Source: Enterocola sp045643245 (GTDB lineage Bacteria; Bacteroidota; Bacteroidia; Bacteroidales; Paludibacteraceae). Taken from it: DNA of 64,000 nt. The translations under genes were made by a program, and so were the position numbers. Below the pieces are notes generated by a model, which worked only from the letters and a program-made list of their open reading frames with translations, ran no database searches and had not been told where the DNA came from. Position 1 is the stretch's first letter. The number at the start of each line of letters is the position of its first letter. The stretch is taken from positions 8,365 to 72,364 of the forward strand of contig JAZUKL010000005.1 of NCBI GenBank assembly GCA_045643245.1, written 5' to 3'. Positions 29,201 to 33,583 of this stretch are shown here, one piece after another.

Positions 29201-30656
29201 AACCATCTTTAGATGCAGTAACCTTTACCGTATATTCTTTTTTATTTTCAAGTTTGGATTCTTCCACTGTGTATGTATCGCCCGATACTGAAACGACAGC
29301 GTCATTTACATACCAACTGTATGTGTTTCCTGCAACATAGTTTGTTATAGTGAATTGCGGAACGGTGCCACAGGAGAACTGACTTTTTAATGTAGGAGTT
29401 TCAGGCGATGCCTTATACACTCTTGACACAGGGTCAGAAGTTTGCCCTGTACAGCCGTCAGAAGCGGTAACCACCATTGTGTACGTCACTCCTGATGTAG
29501 GAGAGATCAAAGTGTATGTATTCCCTTGAGGGGTAACCTGAGCATCATTTAATTTCCAAACATAGTTTATTTCATTTACCGGATTCACTAATGTGTATGT
29601 GACAGGAACATTGCAAACGGAAACGGGTGCTGAAACAACAGGTTTTTCAACACGAGCCGGCAATGATGATGTAAGGCTTGCCGTATTACCTTCCCAATCA
29701 TACAGTGTGTATTTAAAGTAGCCCTCCAACTTATAATTCACACCTCTTTCGGGATTTACAACCTCATACTGATTACTTGTAAATGTTATCTCTTGTCCAT
29801 TTAATTTGAAATGAGGTTCGTATGTGGCGGCATCGTAAGAATCAATACGGAATATGAGTGTATTACACCCGTCTCCTATCTGCTTAATTACAGGAGTAGG
29901 AACATAGTAAGCGTTTAAAGTATATACTGCGTCTTTTTTCAACAATTCCAAAGACGTAGCGTCACCCTGTTTTATTCCAGGCAAATTTAGACGGCAATCA
30001 CCCGCACCGTTATCATTTATTATGACACCTTCTCCCGCCTTTAACACCGTTTTTGAAGACGGATGCCCAACTTGACCCGCATCCCACACCCACTGATTTC
30101 CATCCTCTGATTTCAGAATCTTGAAAGTGGCGTATGGGGCATACACATCAAAGTCGTATTCAAACTGCGTAGAACTGCCTATTGTAAACTTATGACTTCC
30201 CGCACTGCTTGGGTCTCCCGCAACACAACCCTCTGTCAATGGGTCAATCCAACAAGCCACACCGTATGTGTAGACGGCATCATCAAGTTCCCTGAAATCG
30301 TGAGGATAAAAATTCTTATCGTATGTGTGGGTAGCGTATATCTTAACTGAAAACTGCCCCGTTTGGCAAGTTCCAAGAGTGTTAAGCAATAAGGTTTCAG
30401 AGACATTCTCCACAGGTTGGTTATCAATACCGACATAATAGCTGTAATCATCCCAATTTCCTGTTACTGACGCATACACGACCATTTCGTCCGGTACATT
30501 TGAGCCCGCACTTTCAAACGCAAAGAATCTGGGACTTGACGGAGACAAAGTTGGAAATATTGCTAAAGTATAAGCGGCAAATAATTCAACAGGAAATAGG
30601 AATAAGAGCATTCCTATCATCAGGGAAAATATATGTGTTCTCTTCATATTTTTCAT
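17229..30656 (-). CDS. Giant SprB-like T9SS adhesin with tandem repeats and type B C-terminal signal
   Basis: About 4475 residues, the largest gene here. A signal peptide (1-27) is followed by roughly 2000 residues of Ig-like and PKD-like beta domains, many with one Cys pair. These include three SYWV-containing domains (about 600-900) and domains starting AGPDQKICSG. Residues 2063-3521 hold 18 SprB-type repeats of about 81 residues. Further Ig/PKD-like domains follow, then two clear PKD domains with WDFGDG and WNFGDN (about 4220-4370). The final 100 residues (VFPTAFVPN, KIYNQWGTQVYQ, GWDG.Y.G, TYVYKAEG) match the gliding-associated type B T9SS signal. I infer export by the SprA/GldKLMN system and surface attachment with the coupled SprF-like protein. 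The start is the ATG at 30656 (or 30647), just after a promoter box; a longer frame to 30743 would overlap that box and the upstream terminator. Whether it serves gliding or adhesion is unknown. Confidence 0.92.
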   Translation of the reverse strand: MKNMKRTHIFSLMIGMLLFLFPVELFAAYTLAIFPTLSPSSPRFFAFESAGSNVPDEMVVYASVTGNWDDYSYYVGIDNQPVENVSETLLLNTLGTCQTGQFSVKIYATHTYDKNFYPHDFRELDDAVYTYGVACWIDPLTEGCVAGDPSSAGSHKFTIGSSTQFEYDFDVYAPYATFKILKSEDGNQWVWDAGQVGHPSSKTVLKAGEGVIINDNGAGDCRLNLPGIKQGDATSLELLKKDAVYTLNAYYVPTPVIKQIGDGCNTLIFRIDSYDAATYEPHFKLNGQEITFTSNQYEVVNPERGVNYKLEGYFKYTLYDWEGNTASLTSSLPARVEKPVVSAPVSVCNVPVTYTLVNPVNEINYVWKLNDAQVTPQGNTYTLISPTSGVTYTMVVTASDGCTGQTSDPVSRVYKASPETPTLKSQFSCGTVPQFTITNYVAGNTYSWYVNDAVVSVSGDTYTVEESKLENKKEYTVKVTASKDGCDSQTGEAVNTYIKIPEKPEITTNDGCGEAVIFTLSSPDPYSTYSWNLDGTPVSPTGNAYKVANPVDGQTYTINVVATTSTEDTHSCKSATETKSQKYLVSPKEPDVTSYSACATPGTKAWTSLVTKDEGMTLVWFESQGSDVEIPTPASFNTAEVGVKSYWVAQKTTSECYSPKVEVKVNVIALPAYPIVSSYAECPVIGTKNWSSLVSATGTVKWYATETSTTPIQVTTFDTNAPQSSSYWVSQTSADGCESAKVEVTAVVYQNPQAPKVNNYKECQKVGYGKWADLVTATGELRWYETETSTTATPSVPDFDMSVPGEKSYWVAQLSDKGCESKRVEVKVDIRRTPSVYAGPDQKICSGSTVQLGESVIPSSEISYSWEPANLLEDPTIPNPVTRPLSATVTFTVTAYNTSLTTCNATSSVTVTVVEKPIVELVKDLVSICTGGSATFENIVNESDVTYSWTPVDSIQGSAVSYKITTKPLRTDNVFTLHASRKLSDTERCESEINATAKIIPSPVAFAGEDAKVCYGGTHVLGTASELGVDYVWTPADKVDNPNISQPTTVPITEDLNFTVRATLHDEPFCSSTDAVKISKVDYPIQYEVSGDNNYCKGHPTDAMIVALSSSEHNVEYALLRNGVQVVDYIQGTGAKMQWYDNPAGVYTVKARVIGTECEKDMLGKATIIEREAPTAKINIMGDVACPGEEAIIQVVFKGEAPFDFVISENGVSRNEHTDTNTFEYAITPMSSVVIKIERITDTYCTNYFTTGGKPELDLDLESVADFKIHSSQPHNAICPGESVTLSIDYAGGTAIYKWSTGAMNVPSITVQPFTTTKYSLYAETETGCVIEDSVTVKVVSEEPIVISGLKESMNYCNSEEAIVSATPEGGMFSTVPTEVLQGTNRLDFSKVKTTSTVELKYTYGLEHCSFDTTVVLYVSAVLNEVDWMVVPEFGPPYQPSYSYCLPNVDDQDKMLHLQGYPQQKNGQWEVRAEEPAAVAKITITDPNRAQADFSDYSAGTYWVTYHITDEFGCDARKTKQISVKVDNQELVDMKGFYYDPQQTLCSKSESAEIRADNVSGVFSMSPASSIITQHDGRVWFKPNMYEQGSHQAIYTIMDEKGCPHKYSAPFTIKAPVNIKPFGLKPSYCDYDEDVPLTIESDTPTEGIVNIYKCKNGTSCSSDADWELVEAVAPSTTPVYFRPTWGEGHYKIVYDYQDGVCDWSYSETTDVYAPTPVDMHLKSDYCRSATPLKLAATPFGGHYWTDAPEGSLINTTFYTDKAGLGVYKIGYEVKNEYGCVSSDSTQIQVRGTDNLAIFDLEPVYCSPEGEVTIFGFPTEEGEGWFTGPSFLTIDPVREGYATMDLTKGDFHTSYNVTYHYQIEYQLKTGETEQCESTLTNQFRILNEASDFGGYEHLSYICGDRDYVILQANHTDNTDFIFSENDSPAFRDNHDGTAVIYPKQLDKGMYSVTMKHYLVEDGDTICGTSKVKSFYIERLLDIPQIGLYCRDGNNAIKMAKSEVGVKYTLSVNNNFFEDRIGTGDSLQFKALDGPYDIALCKIEASDHGCRYAMSKVISVEKLKMEYEIRNITCNGLSNGQFVATVTGGRFPYDHQLTQTAGGSISVKDSLDMNLNVGEYHYSVTDSVGCERTADFEITQPQELTVTIQKQEVNCTGTSTGMLRAVPQGGTGTPTYQWIDLNTGTVVGVDATLVDVPSGTYQVTVTDVNGCTAFATETLVNPEPLKAVVTRVKNVDVIGAAEGEIDIAVQGGMTPYSYHWSGRSITPATEGLQNQTDLLAGNYFATVTDNRGCTYDVSAIVTEPTPFIVTDKIKNVSCNGGSDAYINLTVLGATPQYSYLWTHPDGTTTTDKDVLNVKAGMYHVVITDAVGNVYENDYKVTEPQTLTVETVISSNFEEKCFGDATANIDIAINGGTEPFSVNWIGVNPEQIADSAHIFNLAAGSYQVRIVDANACETSLSQNITQPAKPLAITDVRITENVCSGEGAGSIEIDVEGGTAPYTFKWSGVGVVEDQQNQYNLNGGLFGVNITDANGCTIDKTFTLFDPAPISITAFGENLTCFESNNGKVWSEVSGGVYPYSFAWSFEGVQISTDSIVPSLSKAGLYYVEITDKLGCKGNSVYEITQPSELTATTGVYNISCNGANDGKVTVTPQGGVEAYSYAWYESSDMSTVIATLSEATNLAPGAYRAIVTDANGCMLQTDVLTVTQPDVLSLTYTKDDVTIAGEATGKIAVSGVGGSPAYSFLWTSGPSITDLNRHDATIIDLLAGDYFVEETDNNNCVVGEKISIFEPSVLEVSETIKNVMCNGTATGSILLSVKGGAGNYTFDWTSDKGFVATTKDIVNVVADKYTVVVTDANGATVTRTFEVAEPDALTAEMNASASILSVKCFGDKSAAIKMIYSGGVEPYKALWNGPDITSVADSSYLNNIGVGSYSVKLTDASGCVNSNFTVDITGPAEPLAIDGVVSDVKCFGDKNGAITLNVTGGTAPYTFKWTGDEGLVPDAQNQTTLVAGGVYRVEVEDANGCTESKVFTLASRTEMAISLTSTDEPCYGDKLGVIEAQVTGGTGVYVPEWVNSDGTWRSSNYREESLKADTYTFTVSDNAGCTRSSSVIISEPNILTVTVDAPSVLCDGILDGEAYAHIPDGAGTPPYSYNWYDETGNIIGHGSHLAHLGAGYYTLGVEDANSCTASDNFLINASSLIVIDVLKVTDVSVHGGNDGSIEVSVTGGTPPLSYSWSGRGIDPAKQGDLNQYNLVAGTYTLVVKDQFECTKSITVTVKEPATMIVSPVVKQLRCNGDKGYIELSVTGGDEPYICSWTSDKGFTSDQLLIYDLEPDVYYVEITDQRGNKFNASYEIYEVAPVEWKLLESSKTELTCYGDRDGFLNLQVTGGSRNYNITWQGPKVSKTGVFNISNLIAGTYTAYIEDSKGCKPLSQFSAEVTQPDTIVLKADIVNNVCYGDKTGSITIDVTGGVLDYNYLWSGFGVVTDAKDQNELLAGNYNLKVTDKNGCRVDSTFVITSPVEYKASISGQNEVCKGDELPLMFNVKGNAPWMIEYTDGADVFTEDTDTEVTTIMVEPDRNCTYTLLKVTDAQGCENTLSGEVSVVVYDNPVMSIIEHGSDCCLGDAISVDVLFGNKGPWTISYSDGIHTYTDGPFTEANTRILITPTMVGKLHYTIISVSNENCTTPVDYEFDVETYQYPNLAVDVPAYVCQPSAIDVTLHPVGTSPWVVTYTFNGLHYEEDVTTDGQVISHSTLRPDNLFIFESIRSGEHCITNLGKQLKTTVGMLPLDATLVTGTNMVCLNSEYEYHTAPILYADRYEWELPQGFTILSGEGSPDIVVAIDITAVSGEIKVRGVNDCGKGGASSIFVNITKPITETGEISAPVYVCSNTAMFALSVSEVPEATDYEWILPAGYSIVSGQGSRSILVEISTYTQSGTVSVVPSNACMKAEPINKFIPIRALPIAEAGVDFNTKCQNDAQLNAKLDASYTAKWTLIEGKATIEDETNPATRVKDLLFGANKFRWDVSDGYCLNFDTVAVTNDNPGITEPEQREIITCESGVMLRAEEPLFGNPRWTLIYGDGDVLTPNSVETKVENLGTKVTNVIRWEVYYGACSNHIDVEVISHNLQELADAGKDGYSLDGTYRLSARMIGDTNIKGTWSMADGGEGTFDKPDSENTIVRGLKPGVNTVRWTLDGYTCQAYDEVQVYVVDEPEASFNVDKDADCVPFTVYFNNTTLGKSDSYKWDFGDGFTSEERSPEHTYTKAGKYKVTLTAIGSRKRDMYSSYITVYPQPIADFSVNLTQLYIPNANAYFYDETTDKIVNWYWNFGDNETSTEQNPVHKYQESGVYTVTFAVTDLQGCKDTLVKENYMHISKESFVVFPTAFVPNILQSNGGSYDIDGRTLEVFYPVWRNVDTYTLKIYNQWGTQVYQSNDVMIGWDGYYKGKCVDQGTYVYKAEGRYKDGTTFRVAGNVTVIR
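20094..24470 (-). repeat. Three-copy super-repeat of six SprB domains inside the adhesin gene
   Basis: By hand I count 18 SprB-type domains. They fall into six classes recurring in the same order three times: unit A 23016-24470 (485 codons), unit B 21546-23015 (490) and unit C 20094-21545 (484). Class 2 shares a YxW(Y/I)..T..(I/V) stretch, class 3 lacks the first Cys, class 4 lacks the last Cys, class 5 shares an N-terminal extension, and class 6 shares G.V.D.(Q/K).Q. The protein copies are well diverged, so the duplication is old. Confidence 0.8.
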
Positions 30657-30675
30657 AATATCTCTATTAAGGGTA

Positions 30676-30707
30676 CAAATATAATGATTTTCACTTGAAA
30701 AATCAAA
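30676..30707 (-). promoter_or_regulatory. Promoter of the giant adhesin operon
   Basis: On the minus strand a TTTG (30704-30707), a 20-base spacer and TAtaTTTG (30676-30683) match the full Bacteroidota consensus. The leader to the ATG at 30656 would be about 15 bases. Confidence 0.75.
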
Positions 30708-30714
30708 TAAAATG

Positions 30715-30753
30715 GCATAAAAAAAGCACCTTGCATATGACATGGTGCTTTTT
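30715..30753 (-). terminator. Rho-independent terminator of the GlsB-like gene
   Basis: A perfect 10-bp stem pairs AAAAAGCACC (30721-30730) with GGTGCTTTTT (30744-30753), loop 13 bases. On the minus strand it runs into a T tract. It lies 16 bases after the stop of the acyltransferase and just upstream of the adhesin promoter, so the two genes are transcribed separately. Confidence 0.88.
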
Positions 30754-30768
30754 AACTAAAATATTGTA

Positions 30769-31713
30769 CTATTTTCTGTTTCCCAACTCCTTCAAATAGC
30801 TTTCTATATGACGTTGCTTTTTTTCTTCATACACTTGATCAAGTTGTATCAACAGTCCAAATTCTATGAGATTTCCAAAAGACTTACACACCGATACACC
30901 AAATGTACGCAGACTTGCAGACAAACCTATATACGCATTGACAAGCGGAGGTACATTCACCCCCAATTCACGAACCTTGTGATTAAGCAGTTTGAAATTC
31001 TCCTTATAATCAGCGGAATTGAAGATATTGTCCGCCATTTCAGGTGAAATAGAAATAGAGAACGGTTCTGTTGGACTGATAAGGTTATCAGGGTCATTAA
31101 AATACTTGTTAATGAACGCCAATATCAAATCCCTTGCCTGTGCATTATACTGAGGATATATGGTAACCTTTCCAAACAGATACTTGACATCAGGGAGAAC
31201 AACTGTCAATGCACCAAGTCCGTCCCAAAGATTATCAAGAGCGTAAATGCTCTTTGCACCCATCTTTGTAGCCTGGTAGTCAGGATGAACAAAGGACCTA
31301 CCCAATTCAAGTGTAACAGGCAGGTAATCCTTTATGAATTTATCAGAGAAACGGAATATTTCTGAAGTTGCCAAAAACGGCTGTCCGCCATCAGTAAGAA
31401 CAACATCAGGTCCGGCAATATACCTGTATCCTCCAAGAATCTCCTTGTTAAGCGGGTCCCACACAAACAGTTGTCTGTACGGTTTTTCCATGACATCAAA
31501 CTCATCAGTATCAGAAGACTTTCCAGACCCGCCACCCGGCAAACGATACGACCACTCTCTCAGTCTGGCAATCTCACGCATGACATTTGGAGACTCCACG
31601 GCAGTGGTGACATAGATTTCATTGCCACCCTTGTTGGTGTATCTCAAAAATTTATCAGGTGTGAGTTCCTTGATTATGAGTTCCCTATCAACCGGTTTTA
31701 TAAGTTCTTCCAT
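30769..31713 (-). CDS. GNAT-fold N-acyltransferase, GlsB-like (glycine/serine lipid synthesis)
   Basis: 314 residues. It matches the OlsB/GlsB-type acyltransferase family (often mis-annotated as hemolysin), which transfers 3-hydroxy fatty acids to an amino acid amine. Visible signatures are IARLREWSYRLPGGGSGK near residue 50, GGYRYIAG near 95, TSEIFRFSD near 120, ELGRSFVHPDYQ near 140 and SIYALDNLWDGLG near 155. In Bacteroides, GlsB makes N-acyl glycine for glycine lipids together with GlsA, an O-acyltransferase. No glsA is adjacent here. The ATG at 31713 was chosen because an upstream one at 31725 falls inside the promoter box. A terminator follows. Confidence 0.82.
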   Translation of the reverse strand: MEELIKPVDRELIIKELTPDKFLRYTNKGGNEIYVTTAVESPNVMREIARLREWSYRLPGGGSGKSSDTDEFDVMEKPYRQLFVWDPLNKEILGGYRYIAGPDVVLTDGGQPFLATSEIFRFSDKFIKDYLPVTLELGRSFVHPDYQATKMGAKSIYALDNLWDGLGALTVVLPDVKYLFGKVTIYPQYNAQARDLILAFINKYFNDPDNLISPTEPFSISISPEMADNIFNSADYKENFKLLNHKVRELGVNVPPLVNAYIGLSASLRTFGVSVCKSFGNLIEFGLLIQLDQVYEEKKQRHIESYLKELGNRK

Positions 31714-31722
31714 AATAATCTG

Positions 31723-31754
31723 CAAAATTACAAATAAATGAATAAAACACCAAA
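31723..31754 (-). promoter_or_regulatory. Promoter of the GlsB-like gene
   Basis: On the minus strand TTTG (31751-31754), a 20-base spacer and TAatTTTG (31723-31730) match the Bacteroidota consensus. The leader before the ATG at 31713 would be only about 5 bases. Confidence 0.7.
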
Positions 31755-31800
31755 TTTATTTACAAAACGGAGTAATCTTATAGAATTGTTAATAACTTTT

Positions 31801-31854
31801 GTGTCTAATTGTGTCTAAAAAAGTTGCAAAGTGTCTAATTGTTCCATATCTTTA
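31801..31854 (+). promoter_or_regulatory. mraZ promoter with 10-bp-phased candidate MraZ boxes
   Basis: GTGTCTAATT occurs at 31801, GTGTCTAAAA at 31811 and GTGTCTAATT at 31831, so GTGTC repeats at intervals of 10 and 20 bp. The third copy sits in CAAAGTGT. A promoter overlaps: TTG 31824-31826, a 20-base spacer, and TAtcTTTA 31847-31854. Known MraZ operators are direct repeats of GTG-containing boxes with 10-bp period, so autoregulation is plausible. Confidence 0.6.
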
Positions 31855-31871
31855 CACCCAAATTGAAAAAC

Positions 31872-32321
31872 ATGCAATCTCTAATAGGAAATATTGATGC
31901 AAGAGTTGACGCAAAGGGAAGAGCCTTTTTGCCCGCCCAATTTCGTAAGCAACTTGCTGATTGCAAAACATTTGTACTAAGAAAAGACATATTCTGCAAC
32001 TGCCTTATCCTATATACTGAGAGTGCTTGGGATGAGATGATAGCCACGCTCAGACGCAGTTTGAACGGATGGAACAGAAACCAATCACAAGTATTCAGAC
32101 AATTTGTATCTGAGGCAGACAGAATTGAACTTGAAGATAACGGCAGAATGCTGATACCACGCCGTTACATTGATGCTTTAGGCATTAAGTCAGATATCCG
32201 TTTTGTCGGCAGCGACACCACCATTGAAATATGGCCTGCAGGTAAAATTGAGGAGACTTTCACTTCAGCAGATGATTTTGCAAAAGAGTTGGAACAAATG
32301 ATGTCAACAGATAATATTTAA
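31872..32321 (+). CDS. mraZ: Transcriptional regulator MraZ
   Basis: 149 residues. It carries two SpoVT/AbrB-like swapped-hairpin motifs: DAKGRAFLPAQFRKQL near residue 15 and DNGRMLIPRRYIDALG near residue 90. This is the usual MraZ arrangement with one DxKGRxxxP-type box per half. MraZ is a ring-forming DNA-binding protein that usually represses its own dcw operon. It is the first gene of the dcw cluster; rsmH follows after one base. The ATG at 31872 starts the conserved N-terminus (MQSLIGNIDARVD); an in-frame TTG at 31839 would sit inside the promoter. Confidence 0.94.
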   Translation: MQSLIGNIDARVDAKGRAFLPAQFRKQLADCKTFVLRKDIFCNCLILYTESAWDEMIATLRRSLNGWNRNQSQVFRQFVSEADRIELEDNGRMLIPRRYIDALGIKSDIRFVGSDTTIEIWPAGKIEETFTSADDFAKELEQMMSTDNI

Positions 32322-32322
32322 G

Positions 32323-33222
32323 ATGGCGGATGAATACCATATTCCAGTCCTACTGAGTCAAAGTGTCAACGCTCTGTCAATCAAAGAGAACGGTAAATAT
32401 GCAGACTTGACATTTGGCGGAGGGGGACACTCTCGCGCTATCTTAGAGAGACTTGGAACAGAAGGTATTCTGATTGGTTTTGACCAAGACAAAGACACCG
32501 TTGCAAACATACCCGATGATTCAAGATTCATATTTGCACAAAGCAACTTCAGATACCTGTACAACTTTGCAAAATATAATAATCTGTTGCCCTTAGATGG
32601 CATTTTAGCAGATTTGGGGGTATCATCTCACCATTTTGATGAATCTGAAAGAGGATTCTCTTTCCGTTTTGACGGTCCGCTTGACATGAGAATGAACCAA
32701 AACTCAAGCCTGACGGCTGAGCAGGTTCTAAACACATATACTGAAGAGAAACTTGCAAATGTCTTCTACTACTATGGAGAGTTGCAGCAATCAAGAAAGT
32801 TGGCATCGGAAGTTGTTAGAGAAAGAGGGTTGAAAAAGATTGATACAATCTTTAATTTTTGCAAAATTGTTGATAAGTTTTGTGGATATGATAAGAAGAA
32901 AGACCTTGCAAAGATATTTCAAGCCATTAGAATTGAGGTCAACGATGAATTGGGAGCGTTGCAAACAATGCTTAAAAGTAGCGAAAAATGCTTGAGAAGA
33001 GGAGGTAAATTGGTTGTAATTACATACCACTCGCTTGAAGACAGACTAGTAAAGAACTATATTAAGAGCGGTAACTTTGAAGGAAAAATAGAGGCTGATT
33101 TCTATGGCAACACCAATTCTCCATTCAAACAGATAGGGAAAGTGATTGTACCTGACATTGAGGAACAAACCAAAAACCCAAGGTCAAGAAGTGCAAAACT
33201 AAGAATAGCGGAAAAACTATAA
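32323..33222 (+). CDS. rsmH: 16S rRNA (cytosine1402-N4)-methyltransferase
   Basis: 299 residues. It methylates N4 of C1402 in the decoding centre of 16S rRNA. The N-terminal HIPVLLSQSVNAL and the SAM-binding LTFGGGGHSRAIL (about 27-39) are the family signatures, followed by DGILADLGVSSHHFDESERGFSF (near residue 95) and VVITYHSLEDRLVKNY near residue 230. The length is normal for the family. It is the second gene of the dcw cluster, between mraZ and the FtsL-like gene, separated from each by one base. Confidence 0.96.
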   Translation: MADEYHIPVLLSQSVNALSIKENGKYADLTFGGGGHSRAILERLGTEGILIGFDQDKDTVANIPDDSRFIFAQSNFRYLYNFAKYNNLLPLDGILADLGVSSHHFDESERGFSFRFDGPLDMRMNQNSSLTAEQVLNTYTEEKLANVFYYYGELQQSRKLASEVVRERGLKKIDTIFNFCKIVDKFCGYDKKKDLAKIFQAIRIEVNDELGALQTMLKSSEKCLRRGGKLVVITYHSLEDRLVKNYIKSGNFEGKIEADFYGNTNSPFKQIGKVIVPDIEEQTKNPRSRSAKLRIAEKL

Positions 33223-33223
33223 T

Positions 33224-33583
33224 ATGAATTTGTTTACCAACATATCTGACAGTGCTATTGTAAAAGAGGTGAAATCAATCTCCAAAGATGTTACAAACGG
33301 CAAACTGATTAAGGAATTTGTACTAAAGCAGGCTAAACTGATATTCCTTATTGTGGTATGCACATTCATCTATATGAACAACAGAATGATGTGTGAGAAA
33401 ATGCTGAAACGCATAGACCAACTGAACAAGGAGTTGACTGATGCCAAATATGTTTCCACCATAATGGAAACTGAATTATTGAGAGCCGGGCTACAGGAAA
33501 AAATAGAGAATCTTGTTGATAGTAAAGGTCTTAATCTGGAAAATCCTAAGATGCCACCTTATAAAGTATATAGAAAAAAATGA
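33224..33583 (+). CDS. ftsL: FtsL-like cell-division protein
   Basis: 119 residues. A basic, cytoplasmic N-terminus (about 1-38) is followed by one transmembrane helix (LIFLIVVCTFIYM, about 39-52) and a periplasmic helix with coiled-coil character. This is the bitopic FtsL architecture, and the gene is in FtsL's place between rsmH and ftsI. Sequence similarity to classical FtsL is low, as usual in Bacteroidota, so the call rests on topology and position. It would link FtsQ to the FtsW/FtsI synthase at the septum. The stop overlaps the ftsI ATG (ATGA, 33580-33583). Confidence 0.8.
   Translation: MNLFTNISDSAIVKEVKSISKDVTNGKLIKEFVLKQAKLIFLIVVCTFIYMNNRMMCEKMLKRIDQLNKELTDAKYVSTIMETELLRAGLQEKIENLVDSKGLNLENPKMPPYKVYRKK

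Noticed and set aside
30657..30743. Longer N-terminus for the giant adhesin
   Set aside because: The extension lacks signal-peptide character and covers the promoter and part of the upstream terminator.
16237..31713. Horizontally acquired island around the adhesin
   Set aside because: Base composition and promoter style match the neighbours, and there is no integrase, tRNA or flanking repeat.
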